The notes under the pieces: model-generated
Seen by the model: only the letters and a program-made list of their open reading frames with translations
Told to the model about the DNA's origin: nothing
Databases searched by the model: none
Made by a program: the position numbers and the translations under genes
In this document: positions 42,533 to 53,449 of the stretch, piece after piece
How positions within the stretch are numbered: the stretch's first letter is position 1
Layout of the letters: every line of letters begins with the position of its first letter
Source of the DNA: Bombardia bombarda
Lineage: Eukaryota; Ascomycota; Sordariomycetes; Sordariales; Lasiosphaeriaceae
Length of the DNA stretch: 64,000 bases
Assembly: GCA_030512295.1 (NCBI GenBank)
Contig: JAULSR010000004.1
Coordinates: 496,001 to 560,000 of the forward strand
Reading direction: 5' to 3'

Positions 42533-45217
42533 ATGAATATGTGGGCGGTTTCCAACATGCCCGTATACCCACGGGAGCGAGCTACGAGTCGAGCCTCAAA
42601 GGCGGACACGACAGCCGAGCCTTCCAGTACTGTCTCGGACCAGTCCGCCCAGGTTTCGCCCACCTCGTCTGACTTTCCACACCACGACGCAGATATCAGC
42701 GGGCTCCTAGAGCCTGCCATTGATGGCCCGCCGTCACCAGAAAGCATTCGAGCCCTCAGCAAGCAGCTGAAGTGGGCATCCGCCAAGGACAAGCACCTGA
42801 GTCATCACACGTCATCGTCTGGTTCGTCGTCGCTGCTATCGTTGGCATCGGTGGACAGGCCGTCTTGGGAAAACGCAATCGAAGGTCTCAGTCTCTCGAG
42901 GAAGTCCTCGGGACGGTCGACGGGCCGGCCGATGGCCGCTAACATGGCGTCTAGGGAGCGGCCAGACAGCGTGCAGATCTTTGGCAAGACTATATTCAGT
43001 CGAAAGGGGAGGTTGAGGCGTGACACAGCTAGTGCCCAGAGCAGCCATAGCGGTACCCAAAGCCCGGCACCAGACTCCATGTATCCGAATGAGGCTGGCA
43101 ATGACTCCATACTGTCCTTGATCCCGACCCCGCTTCCCATAAGGGAGTCGACACTCCCGGGCATCTTCGGCCGCCGCCGGGCAGCAAGGCAGCAAGAGCA
43201 AGCTGCTGAAGAGGCTCCCAAGTTCAAGATATCTGGGCCATACAACTTCCAACATGTAACTCATACGCAAAAGGATACCGTCCCTGATTTGCAGCGGTCG
43301 AGCCGCGGTGCTTTGGTCTCCGAGTTCTCCCAACTTCGAATCCCCCCGGTACCGCCCATCCCCGGTATGCTACAAGGAATCAGGGCCCAAGATTTGCACT
43401 TTGCCGACTTCTCGTCCGACTTCCTCCCCTTGAATGAGGAGGGTGGTGAGCTGCCCAATGCTCCCGAACCGCATACGAGGATCACCCTGAGCAGACCCTC
43501 GTCTATAGTTGCAAAGCACCTCTCAGCTCGACGAATCGTCAAACATACCCGATCTCAGGAGCAATTAGCTTTGCCGCCTGCACCGCCGCGCCCACCACGG
43601 TCTCCTCTAGAGCTAGCTTTTGCTCAGGCACCACCTATTCCACCCCCACGCATCTCGAGCCGCATGTCTGGTCGTCATGACAGCTTTGATCAAGCTGTCA
43701 ATGGTCCGCTTGACAGGCCACAGACCAGCAGCGGCTTCCGCCATCCGCGGCCCTTTAGCCCGAGCAACGAGCCTACTAGCCCCCCTTCCACATCTCACGG
43801 CTTTGTTCTCTCGCCAGACATGAATACCATCCCAGAAGATAGCAACCCATACTTTCCCAGTGTCTCCGACGATGCCAATTGGCCTTTGCCGATTCCCCCC
43901 TCTGCCACAAGGCTCGACGCTCCGTTGCCAAACGTCCCTGAGGAGGAGGAGAGCCCGCCAATCCCATCTAGGCGGTCACGAGGGAGCCTTGTTCGCACTC
44001 CGTCTCTTCGCGGTAGCCAATCCGTTCCCGTGTTGAGACCGATGTCGCTCCTCCAGGACGAGGAATCCCGACGTCGGTCCAGTGCCGCGTCGGAAACCCT
44101 CGGACGGCTCGATTTGTTCGCGGCCCAGCGAGCCCTCAAAGCCGCCTTGATCGAAGTTGACGAAGCTGATGATACCGATACCGAGCCATTGGGTCGGGAA
44201 AGCTGGGAGGACGATATTGACTACTGCTATGAGCATGCTGCTGAAGCGGACTGCGATTATGCATGGGACCGTCCTTCTCTGGATATAAGCCGCGATGACG
44301 GGAGTACAACGCCCGTCGAAGGCCTGGGCCGAAGAAGTAATCAACCGGGTGACGTCTCGCTTAACCTGCTCGTGCCGACACAGTTTGATCTTCCGGCTCT
44401 GAGCCCGACCAGCCAAATATCCTCTGCAGGTGGACACGAGGCGATTACCCCCACTGTATTGGCTCTCCCCAAGCCGTCCAACTTCTCACATCCAAGGATC
44501 GAAGACTCGAACTTGCTCTCCGTGCGAAGACTGTCGGATGTGTCGAGTTTCAAAGAATCGCATGGCTTCACCCTGTCGCCGTCGCTCCTGGTCCCCGGTG
44601 ATTACCAGCAGCAAATGTTTGCCAGCGAGCCCGAAATTCCCGACGTGCGGGAGTTCTCGTACCAGGACTACGAGGACACCATGCTGAACATGGCTGCTTC
44701 CTCGGCACTCTCGCAGCAGAACCGAGCTAGCGCGTCGACAACCTACACGAACGATAGCTACCACACTGGGTTCGAGAGACACATATCCACGGCTTCCTCG
44801 GCGACCGACTTTACCCGCTTGACACAGAGCACCAGCTCTCTCGACATCGAAAGCTGCCTCTCAAAGCCGGAACCCCTGGACCGTTTCCCCTCGTGCGAGT
44901 CTCTTTACCGGGCGGAGAGCAAGAGCGCGATGCCGACCGTGTCCGAGTCGGACGAGGTGGTCGTCTCGTCGCCGTCGGAGCCGGCGGTGCTGAGAAGGTA
45001 CTTTATGAGCCGCGGCAGCGATCCCAACCTGATGGGCAGGGTTGCCAAGGATGAGCAGCAGTCCGGCGGCAGTATTGGCAAGTGGAAGGACTCCATACAG
45101 GCACGGAGACAGCGCGCGAGGACTGCGAGTCTGAGCACGCCCCCGCCGCCGAATCAGTATGCGCTTTTCCCGTCGGTGCAGCAGAAGCAGAATACGATGA
45201 ACGGTGCGAGTTTTTGA
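42533..45217 (+). CDS. large disordered protein with a CRIB (Cdc42/Rac-binding) motif
   Basis: Single exon, 894 aa, Ser/Pro-rich and mostly disordered. Around residues 230-245 it reads KFKISGPYNFQHVTHTQKD, which satisfies the CRIB core I-S-x-P-x-x-F-x-H-x-x-H; the usual following V-G is replaced by T-Q. CRIB motifs bind GTP-loaded Cdc42 or Rac. Nearby proline clusters (PPVPPIPGM, PPAPPRPPRSP, PPIPPPRISS near 345-380) are potential SH3 or WW ligands. An acidic region (DEADDTDTEPLG) lies near 545. No kinase domain follows, so it is not a PAK; it could be a Gic-like polarity effector or scaffold. Start: ATG ATGs at 42533/42539, the first taken. Promoter lies in the gene-poor region. Confidence 0.85.
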   Translation: MNMWAVSNMPVYPRERATSRASKADTTAEPSSTVSDQSAQVSPTSSDFPHHDADISGLLEPAIDGPPSPESIRALSKQLKWASAKDKHLSHHTSSSGSSSLLSLASVDRPSWENAIEGLSLSRKSSGRSTGRPMAANMASRERPDSVQIFGKTIFSRKGRLRRDTASAQSSHSGTQSPAPDSMYPNEAGNDSILSLIPTPLPIRESTLPGIFGRRRAARQQEQAAEEAPKFKISGPYNFQHVTHTQKDTVPDLQRSSRGALVSEFSQLRIPPVPPIPGMLQGIRAQDLHFADFSSDFLPLNEEGGELPNAPEPHTRITLSRPSSIVAKHLSARRIVKHTRSQEQLALPPAPPRPPRSPLELAFAQAPPIPPPRISSRMSGRHDSFDQAVNGPLDRPQTSSGFRHPRPFSPSNEPTSPPSTSHGFVLSPDMNTIPEDSNPYFPSVSDDANWPLPIPPSATRLDAPLPNVPEEEESPPIPSRRSRGSLVRTPSLRGSQSVPVLRPMSLLQDEESRRRSSAASETLGRLDLFAAQRALKAALIEVDEADDTDTEPLGRESWEDDIDYCYEHAAEADCDYAWDRPSLDISRDDGSTTPVEGLGRRSNQPGDVSLNLLVPTQFDLPALSPTSQISSAGGHEAITPTVLALPKPSNFSHPRIEDSNLLSVRRLSDVSSFKESHGFTLSPSLLVPGDYQQQMFASEPEIPDVREFSYQDYEDTMLNMAASSALSQQNRASASTTYTNDSYHTGFERHISTASSATDFTRLTQSTSSLDIESCLSKPEPLDRFPSCESLYRAESKSAMPTVSESDEVVVSSPSEPAVLRRYFMSRGSDPNLMGRVAKDEQQSGGSIGKWKDSIQARRQRARTASLSTPPPPNQYALFPSVQQKQNTMNGASF

Positions 45218-48200
45218 GGGGGTTTAATTGGTTGAGTATATCTGCCAGACAACTCTTTGAATGTTTGTGCGTATGGTGTATATGTGCTCGTTTTCTTTTT
45301 CCTTTTTTTTTTTTCCCTTGCGTTTTTTGGTCATTAAGCATTGGAACGGGACAAACATAGAACCTGCTCGGAATTTATGCAGGCTGGCAAAACAACATTG
45401 CGCGGCGCGATCTTTTCTTTTGTTTTGTTTTCTTCTTTTTGGAATCTGTGAATACATTTCCGAGCGGCGTTTTTTCCCCCTGGTTTGAGACCGGAAAGTT
45501 CTATGGAACGACTTTGTTTTGCGTGTACAGTTCACTGTGTGCCATTCTCTGTGGGGTATATTGTGGGATTATTGTGTGTGTGTGTGTTGTTTGTTTCTTC
45601 TGTTTATCTTTTTTTCTCTTCCCGATTTTGGTTGATGGCGGGCGGCTTTGGCGGGCATCCTCGGAAGACATGTGCAACAACAAAACACACCAAAACATCA
45701 AAAGGGTTGGACTAAAAGGGATGAAACGGAAGAGATGATGTTTATTCGGGGGGTTTGCGCTTTTAGATGAGATATAGAGAAAACCCCGCAACGCACAACA
45801 AACCCCCTGGGATGGAAATGATGAGACGACGGACGACAGTTTTATGATACGAAGAAATCCGACCCAAAAAGAAGAATAGAAAAAGATATACTTGTATACT
45901 TTGCAAGGGGAAGGAAGGGAGGGAGATGGTATAGGTTGTGATGTGGGAGGAAGGAGCTGGGAGATTTGAAAGGATGGTCTGAACATGGACGGGATTTCTT
46001 TCCTATTTAGGCTTTCTTGTCGTTCGTAGCTGGATGGCGATGATCGTCGTGGGTAGATAGATCAGATCCCTTGCATATGACAGATAAAAGAGAAAAAAGT
46101 TAACAAATATCTACCTATATGACCACATTGTGCTTGTGATGTTGTTTGGTGGTTTCATCAATGAATTAGTTTTACTGGTGTGGTGGTGCATGAAATCTGG
46201 GAAGTTGTAGATGACTCAATTGATTACTGGGAAAGGTTGAATGAATGTTGTTGTCAATGTTTTTTACTGACATGAAGCTCCTACGTCATCGCAGCATCAT
46301 TGTCCATTCTTCTATTTGAGGCTCTGCCGCTAATGCACAGTAATAAGGTACAGGAGGGAGTGTTGTGTGGAAATACGGTTCCGGGGGAGCAAAACAAAAG
46401 GAGGGGGTGGCCAAACTGGACAACACAACGTCAGGTGGTCTATTTGGCTGTCCATACCTACCTACCGTCAGCCCACTCACCACAAGATCTTCAATATTTT
46501 TTCACTAAAGTGTACCTTGCGTGGCTTATGATAGCACTTCGCCATTATTTTCTCCGAGAAACTCGTGACTGGCAATGGGGGGAGTCTGTGTAGTTTCATA
46601 AGTTACCTTACTTGACCATGATTGCCAGAACATCATGGACTCGTAAAATGCGCGACCACCCAGGTGCAGCAGCAGATGTGAGTATCATCTATCCACAAAC
46701 CAGTACGATGAACATGAATTCGTTTAGATGTCAGTAATGCAACCGTTGGATGATAGCAGTGCTTGACTGGCGGTTGGCCAAGAGCCCCCCTTGTAGGTGA
46801 TGGCAAGGAGATGTCCGTCTTTGGGATAAAGCACGTCCTCGAGCTAGTTCAGAGCTGAGGGCAAGTTCCTGGAGACCGCAATCTAGCCGTGACAGCCCGC
46901 ATCAAAAGGACTCATCGATCTAGCTGCGGATGCAGGTGTTTTGACATACCCGGATTAGATCTACACCGATGGGATAGAAGGAGCTTCCTGTCCACCAAGG
47001 TACCGGTCGAGACAGCCAGCATGGGAAGGGGCATGGGAAGGGGCATGGGAAGGGGTGCACTGGGTGTTTGTGCTGGTCCTTGGACGCTCCTTCGTTCCTT
47101 CCGCGAGAAGCGACACTGGATAAGATAAACCCACAAATCTCTTCCTATCTATTAAATTTAGGATCTTGTCTCGATCTCGTCGCTCTTTGCTCCCCAGGTT
47201 AGTAACCAGTCCTGCCATCCTTCAGTCATCCCGCTTGCCAGCAGGTCTACCAGGTCACGCTATCGTGGCGATACGAGCCCAATCACCTGGACTCGACCGG
47301 AATGCCCATCCTCAACTAGCACGTCTCTTTGATCCTGACTTCGATGCTCTTTTCATCTCGACCATTTCCTCATTCACTTAAGCGCCTGAGATTAGAAAAT
47401 ACGGTGTAAAGCCGCGGATACCACCTTACCTCCACAGCAATAGTCCCTTGCAATCCCTTTTGGGGTGGGCTGTGTGCATCAAACTCGCAGCCGGCATTGG
47501 CTGGCCATGTTTCTCAAAATATCACCTCGCCAAATACTTCGATATACTTGGCCGCTGATCTTTACTCATAGCTGTCTGGTGTGAGGAGAAGCGATGTTGG
47601 CATGAGCAGATAATACGTGACAGGTCTCCTAGCAGAAAGACCAAGCTATGGAGCAGCAGGAGCAGCAGCAGCAGCAACACAGCTGTTGTCCATCCTTGTT
47701 ATGAACAGGTGGTTCAGCCTGCATAACAGTAACATCACTGGCGATTTCTTCAGAGAAGGGCTATGCGCATGCTTGCAAGAGATATAATACGGCACATCCA
47801 ACCGGGTTTGGATACTCCTGAAACCCGATCCAAGATAACGTCGAAATTGTATCGAGGACTCTCTGCCCGGCTCCAATAAGAATCAGGTGGGTGGGACCAA
47901 GACGCGTCGTCCAGGGATTGAATATTGCTGCACAGGGACGGAGAATATCGCAAAAGCGTCCTAGTACCAGGAGGGTGTCCGGGGCTCAGGGGGTGTTTGC
48001 GTTATGAGTTCAAAGCGCCATTCGTCCGCTAGGAGGCAGCGGATGTGGCATGCCAGGCAGAGGCAAGTACCAAGCCCCTCCCGTGAGCTGTTTTGTCTAC
48101 TTCTGTTGTTTCTCTGGACCCTTTGCTGCATGCTGTCAGCTCTCGCATACGCAGGCACTGTTTACAAGTCCCACAGTCGCAAGAAACTGTAAAACGAAGA

Positions 48201-48975
48201 AGTGTTGAATCGTGATACTGATCAAGCTAGGGACTAAAACCGTGGCAGACACATGGACTTTGATCCCATGACTTCAAGAAAGGTGATGATGAAGCCTTTG
48301 ACGCGCCATGTAGAGTTGTAATTCCGATGCTAGCCCTCACAACCACGATATATTTCGGGGAACAAAGATAAACTGTAGCCCAAGACCTCGTTATATACTA
48401 CGCGGAATTACCGTAGATCGAAGGGCCTGTATATTGGAATCTAGGCCAAATAATCGGCGGCCAGTGGGGTGACTCTCGAGGCAAAGGAACCCCCGCTGCC
48501 GTTTGTGGCTCGGGACGACCATCCAATCTTCTGCCCCTCTCGCCCTCCCCGCAGGCCGGGCCCGAAAGTCCACAGGAAAGAGAGAGGCCGCTTCAAAACA
48601 GATTCATTCTCATAGTTTGTCAGTCCAATAGGTTTGGCAAAGCAGAAGCCGATACATGCCTAAGCCGGTTGACTGCTACCCAAGGGCGGCTTTGAGTACA
48701 CGAAAGGCGGGCGACATCGGCCATCGCCTTCAGCAGCCTGCACTGAGCTACCGAGGACGACCAAACTCTGAAAACTCAGTTCAGAGCCTGGTTTGAGGTA
48801 TGCCGATATCGACATAGTTTCGAGGAAGAGTTTGGAGATATATAGTAGAGAGTAAAGGAGCGTCCTAACGCCTTGCTACTCCAGATTCCAGGGACGAGAC
48901 CCAAGGGTTAATACGCATTCGAAACGAGACTCGACAAAACCACAACCTTTATCAAGAAGACGACAAGACTGGAGC
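45218..48975. other. 3.8-kb intergenic region CRIB gene to bHLH gene
   Basis: The first 700 bases are T-rich and GT-rich and should include the CRIB-gene 3' UTR. A triplicated 11-bp unit (GGGGCATGGGA, 47017-47051) is visible near 47020. A GCAGCAGCA tract is at about 47648-47675. No exons with recognisable products. The last kilobase is probably the bHLH promoter (TATATAGTAGAG near 48838). Confidence 0.5.
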
Positions 48976-50634
48976 ATGCCACGCCAACCCGATAGATTAC
49001 AGCTCTCCAACCGTGGAACTGAAGCTTCCAAGGTATGCGAATTTTCGTCTCCATCCTTGTTCGGCGCTTTTTTTCAGGGGTGAGCAAAGCACACAGACAA
49101 CAACACTTGCTCGTCCGTGTACAAGCTTGTTCACCTGGTTCGAACTCTCACCCCAGGGCACCCAGTATATTTATGATGGAATGCGGAGACAAGGAATGTT
49201 GCTACTTTACCCAAAAGAACCGGCGTGACATCAGATGCGCATGTCATGGCCTCCACGTGGAGTTATTGCGCAGGAGTGGCGAGTGCAAATGACCATGGCG
49301 TGGTCAGCAAAACAGAACCAGCCACAGTCATTACAGCATAAGGTGCCAAGGCTGTATCATAGGGCAGGATTGTCGATAGTGCGGAAGAAATGGATCGAAA
49401 TGGCGAGATGCGAGCAAGAAGGACTGGAAAAGACGAGGCGGGACAAACAGTCTGCTTTGTATCGGGCAGAATCAACTGACTTTGACTTTAGCAAACGATT
49501 ACTGAAGACCTACGGCCGAGCTTTAGCCCTTGCGATACAGGTTCGTTTGTCAGTGGTGGTGTTGGTGGTGGTGGTGTTGGTGGTGGTGGGCCGCAACACG
49601 CCACCCTCGCCGGCAATCGAACCACATCCGACAACGCGTTGCGGCCGAACGACCCGTCGTCCCCAGCTTTCTGGTACCCTACACCTGTAACCTCGACATA
49701 CGGCGGGGAGCCGCAGATGCTTATGACCGATGACGTTTTTGATTTCGACATCATCCCAAATCTCCCGATCGAGAACCCTCCCTTTTTGCAGCAGGAGGAC
49801 GACATCGACTGGCCGCCGTCCTCTGCAACAAGCGGCTCACGAAATACCAGCGACAGCCCCGTTGTATCAGGGTATTCCAACATTAACCCATTTGATTTTC
49901 TGCCGCAGCCGCCACAGGATACCAGAGATGCATACCTGGGCGATTATTTGCCAACTACGGTGCAGCAAAGTTTGACCGCCCAACACCCAGCCGCCGCGCC
50001 AGGCGGATCGTACTGGCCCAGAGGCGATCTGACAGAGGGACGTGGCTTCAGCACATCTACTGCTACCGCCGTCCCAAGCAGCCTCGAGAGAACAGCAGGA
50101 GTAACGGGATGGCAACACCAGGATAAGTCGGGTCAGCATACCGGTGGCGACAGCACAAAACTCATGGCGTTGCGCAGCGCACCACGCGCTGCCAAGAGCA
50201 GCGGGTCGCAACAGAAGCAGCAGCACCACCACCACCGTCGCGGCCACCGACAAGCCGAGACGGCCGACGAGCGCAGGGCTCGCAGCTCGCATAACCTGGT
50301 CGAAAAGCAATACCGGAACAGGCTCAATGCGCAGTTCGAAGGCCTCTTGAATGCCCTCCCCGAGTCTGTGCGCTCACCAGCGACAGCCGTAGGCGGTGGT
50401 GGTGACTCAGACGGCGGCGGCTTCCGTCAGGGTGGGCAGACTTCTGATATGCTAGCAGGGGAGAAGCGGATAAGCAAGGGAGATATTCTGGATATGTCGA
50501 GAAGATATATACAGACGCTGGAGACGGAGCGGGAGGCTCTGGAGCGTGAGCGCGAGGAGCTGCTGGAGAATATGGAAAGGTTGCGTGTTGAGTGCGCAAA
50601 GGGGGCGGGAGGAGCGGTGCTGCCCTTTTCTTGA
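48976..50634 (+). CDS. bHLH transcription factor, SREBP-like basic region
   Basis: Proposed two exons, 48976-49032 and 49492-50634 (459-nt intron, GTATGC..CTTTAG); 399 aa. Exon 1 begins MPRQPDRLQLSNRGTEASK and joins in phase 0. The second exon has no good ATG before 49717, so the upstream exon, or a start at 49717 (MLMTDDVFDFDI), is required. The bHLH lies at about residues 275-375. Its basic region RSSHNLVEKQYRNRLN has Tyr where most bHLH have Arg, as in SREBP. Helix 1 is FEGLLNALPES, then a long Gly/Ser loop (GGGGDSDGGG), helix 2 RISKGDILDMSRRYIQTLE, and a short leucine-zipper-like EREALEREREEL. Residues 36-48 form a Gly/Val repeat. The acidic/aromatic part DDVFDFDIIPNLP may be an activation domain. 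The 5' exon is the uncertain part. Confidence 0.8.
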
Positions 50635-51549
50635 AGGGGCAAAAACAAAAAGGGCATTTTACCCCTATTTTCTGGGTTTTGGGATTCGCAAAGAGAAAAT
50701 AGATCTGGCCCTCGTCAAGTGGTTTCGAGACGTAGCTTTAATATGGTTAGTTGTTTAGCGATTGGTTAATTGTATGGCTGAGCGGTTGTTTATTACCTGG
50801 ATAAGGAGGTGGTGGTGGCGAAAGATAAAGGGGCTGCTTGATCACCAACATCGGACCGACCTGCCTACGTAATTGGCCAGTGCGCCCGTGAAAGTTATGG
50901 TAATGTACCTAAGCAAACAGTGACATTCATTCCCGGACATCAACGGTACGGATAGCTGCATGTTGGTACTACACTACGTCACCGGTCACTGATATCACAA
51001 ACTGTCCGCTTAAAACGCAGTCCTCCGCAAAGCGAGAATTGTATCTGATCTGATGCATGCCACGCATACTATTATATTTCAAGAGCAAAGGCGTTTCCGC
51101 CTCTCGCTAAGTGCCTAAAACTAAGCCAAATCACCAAACGCCCTTTCCCAAGCCCAAGTTGCAAAATCCCCCATATATACCTAATCAGCTTTCCCTGATT
51201 TCCAGATATGAATGCACCAAGATACGCCCGCCGCCGCCCAACGCCTCTGAAGACCTCCCCGTTTCCGTTCCCTAACGCCGCCGCCTGCCAATTCCAGCAT
51301 AGCTCCCTTTAGAAGGAAGAAAGAAAAAAACAAAAGAAAAGAGAAGAAGGTCGAAAATCCAATGCACAAATCGCGCGCGCATTGATTCGATCCAATCCGC
51401 CTGGCTCCAAGACTCTATCTTCAGAGCCCTGTCCACCCTTCAACCCTTTTAGATTTCCGTTTCACAGGAGAACCTCCAGGTTATGGAGGATAGGTGGGCA
51501 GAAAGAGCTGAGAGCTTTCCACGCAAATGACCGACCGACCCAGCTTTTT
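50635..51549. other. convergent intergenic region bHLH gene/CENP-A
   Basis: 915 bp between two converging stop codons; both 3' UTRs are expected here. No gene recognised. Confidence 0.55.
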
Positions 51550-52217
51550 CTATACCCAACCAGCACCGCCCCATACCCCACGTATCCGCCTGGCGAGCTG
51601 GATGTCCTTCTGCATGATGGTGACTCTCTTGGCGTGGATGGCGCATAGGTTGGTGTCCTCGAAGAGATGGACGAGAAAGGCCTCGGCCGACTCCTGCAGC
51701 GCCTGTATCGCTTGCGACTGCCACCTCAGTTCTTCGCCTGATGGACGACACGTGAGGGCTATTTCTCTGACCTGTCGCGCGTCTAGTGTTAGCCAACCAG
51801 CCAATCGTAAAAGGTAGAGTACGTGAGTTTCCTTACTAGTCGTGCAAAGGGAAGCTTTAACAATAGCAGATCGGTGTTATTTTGGTATCTTCGAATCTCC
51901 TTGAGAGCTAGCGTGCCGGGACGATATCTCCGCTTGCGGCCTTGGGGTACTGGGTCGCCGGCTGTTGTAGGGATATCTTGTTAGATTCTTGAGATTCTTG
52001 ATTGCGATTGCGATATGCGATGCGACTCGCGCAGTCTCCCTTGCGACAATCGGCGAGCGCGTGCGCATGCGCCCAATGGATAAATCCCCGCCCCCTCCCC
52101 CCCCCCACCCCTTCCTCTTCCACCTTAGACGAAAGTTAACGTACGCTGAACATTGCCTGCCGCGGCGGACGGCCTCCTGGTCTGGGCTGATAATCTGGGC
52201 TTTTTTTGAGGTGGCAT
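51550..52217 (-). CDS. centromeric histone H3 variant CENP-A (CenH3/Cse4)
   Basis: Three exons, complement of 52145-52217, 51837-51961 and 51550-51771; introns 183 nt (GTACGT..AACAG) and 65 nt (GTAAGG..GACAG); 139 aa. CENP-A replaces H3 in centromeric nucleosomes and founds the kinetochore. The tail is short and unlike H3 (MPPQKKPRLSAQTRRPSAAA). The core starts at RKRRYRPGTLALKEIRRYQ. Loop 1/CATD is CenH3-like: CRPSGEELRWQSQAIQAL, longer than in H3 and with Trp. Helix 2-3 continues LQESAEAFLVHLFEDTNLCA, then the H3-like KRVTIMQKDIQLARRIRG, and the tail ends VWGGAGWV, not ERA. Start and phase fit family size. It is divergently arranged with the derlin gene. Confidence 0.95.
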
Positions 52218-53449
52218 GGTTGCTATCTTGTGCTATTGCGAACCCCGGGCGGGATGCGATTGCGACAGCAGACTAAATCTTTGCTGGCTGGCTGGTTGGT
52301 GACAAAGGAGCTCGAGGATGCGGAGGTGTGCGGTTATCCGACAAAGGGCGCCCAAAGCAGCAAAAAGGGTGACCGAGGCTGAGTGCGAAAGCGAGATAGG
52401 CGAATTGGTCGGTGAGGCTCAATCGACGACGAGGTTGCGCGCGGAAAGCAAAAGATTCAGATGAAGCGCAAAATTGCGGAGAATCTAATTGTCAATTGAA
52501 GCAATATTGAAGATCAAAGGTTAGAAAACAACCACAGATGTTGGTATTTTAGTGTAACTAGGGGGAGAAAGAAGTTTATACATTAACCACCAAGGAACAT
52601 TCGCAAAGAATGTGCCCACAATTGGTTGCGGAATTGAGGGGGCTGGGAATTGAGAGAGCTCTCTGGAGGGGACAGACTGAACGCGACCAGACACCATCAT
52701 TTTTGCGCGACGCGCTCGCTCGCCAGATTCTCTAATTGTCTGTCGACCAGTTAGGGGTCCCGAGTTTAATGGGTGGCGAAGCGGGGGATGGGAGGCTGCA
52801 AGGAATACCCCAGCCACGCTTTCTCTGAGACCCCATCCTGTTAGTATTTAGTTGCTGCATGTAGCTTTTTGCTGAATACCCTCATTTTCATAAATACATA
52901 ACTCCATATATAGCCACTAACAGTGCTAAGGCTTACTAACAGACGGCTGCTTGCGGCCCAGTGGGCCTGCCCGCCAATCGATCCAATCGATAACGTTCTC
53001 CCTCGGCAGCAGGCGTCAGTGGGAGAGGTCTCAGCTCAGCCGCCTGCCAACGTCCCCGAATTGCCCCGTGTGAGTGAAGAGAGCAGCGCTGCCGCAACCC
53101 AGTCCCTAAAAGGCCACCTCGACATCATCACCGCCGAAGATTAATCATCAGTCCCCCAAACATCACGGGTTTCTCACCACTACACACCGACCTAGCTTCT
53201 AAAGGCCAACTTGCACGCATACGTGTTTTTGCACTGCCGACAAATACATCGCTGCTGTCGCCAGCCTGCTCCCGACGTCCTACCAGATACAATCGCTTAG
53301 TACCTGTCGACTGTTCCCAACCGCAACGCAGACGTACATAGGTACCTACCTACACAGCGCCCACTGCTCCAGACCTCCGGGCGTCATTTGTGCTTTGCGC
53401 TTTCTTCTCAAAGTACGCACCCACACCCACACACACATACACAAACATC
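52218..53449. promoter_or_regulatory. divergent intergenic region CENP-A/derlin
   Basis: 1.2 kb between start codons. A minus-strand TATAAAC (about 52573-52580) could serve CENP-A, and TATATAGCC at 52907-52915 or the GTACATAGGTACCTACC block at 53334-53350 could serve the derlin gene. A frame with a possible splice acceptor (CTTACTAACAG, 52932-52942) runs to a stop at 53144; I list it under findings, not as a gene. Confidence 0.5.

Noticed and set aside
45501..45986. 161-codon minus-strand ORF
   Set aside because: Overlies the GT-rich 3' flank of the CRIB gene and translates simple sequence (THTHTI); no domain.
49080..49180. tRNA-like GGTTCGAACTC near 49138
   Set aside because: No acceptor or anticodon stems pair around it; it lies in the proposed bHLH intron.
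52521..52817. 98-codon minus-strand ORF upstream of CENP-A
   Set aside because: Includes a likely TATA box (TGTATAAAC) and reads like leader DNA; no recognised motif.
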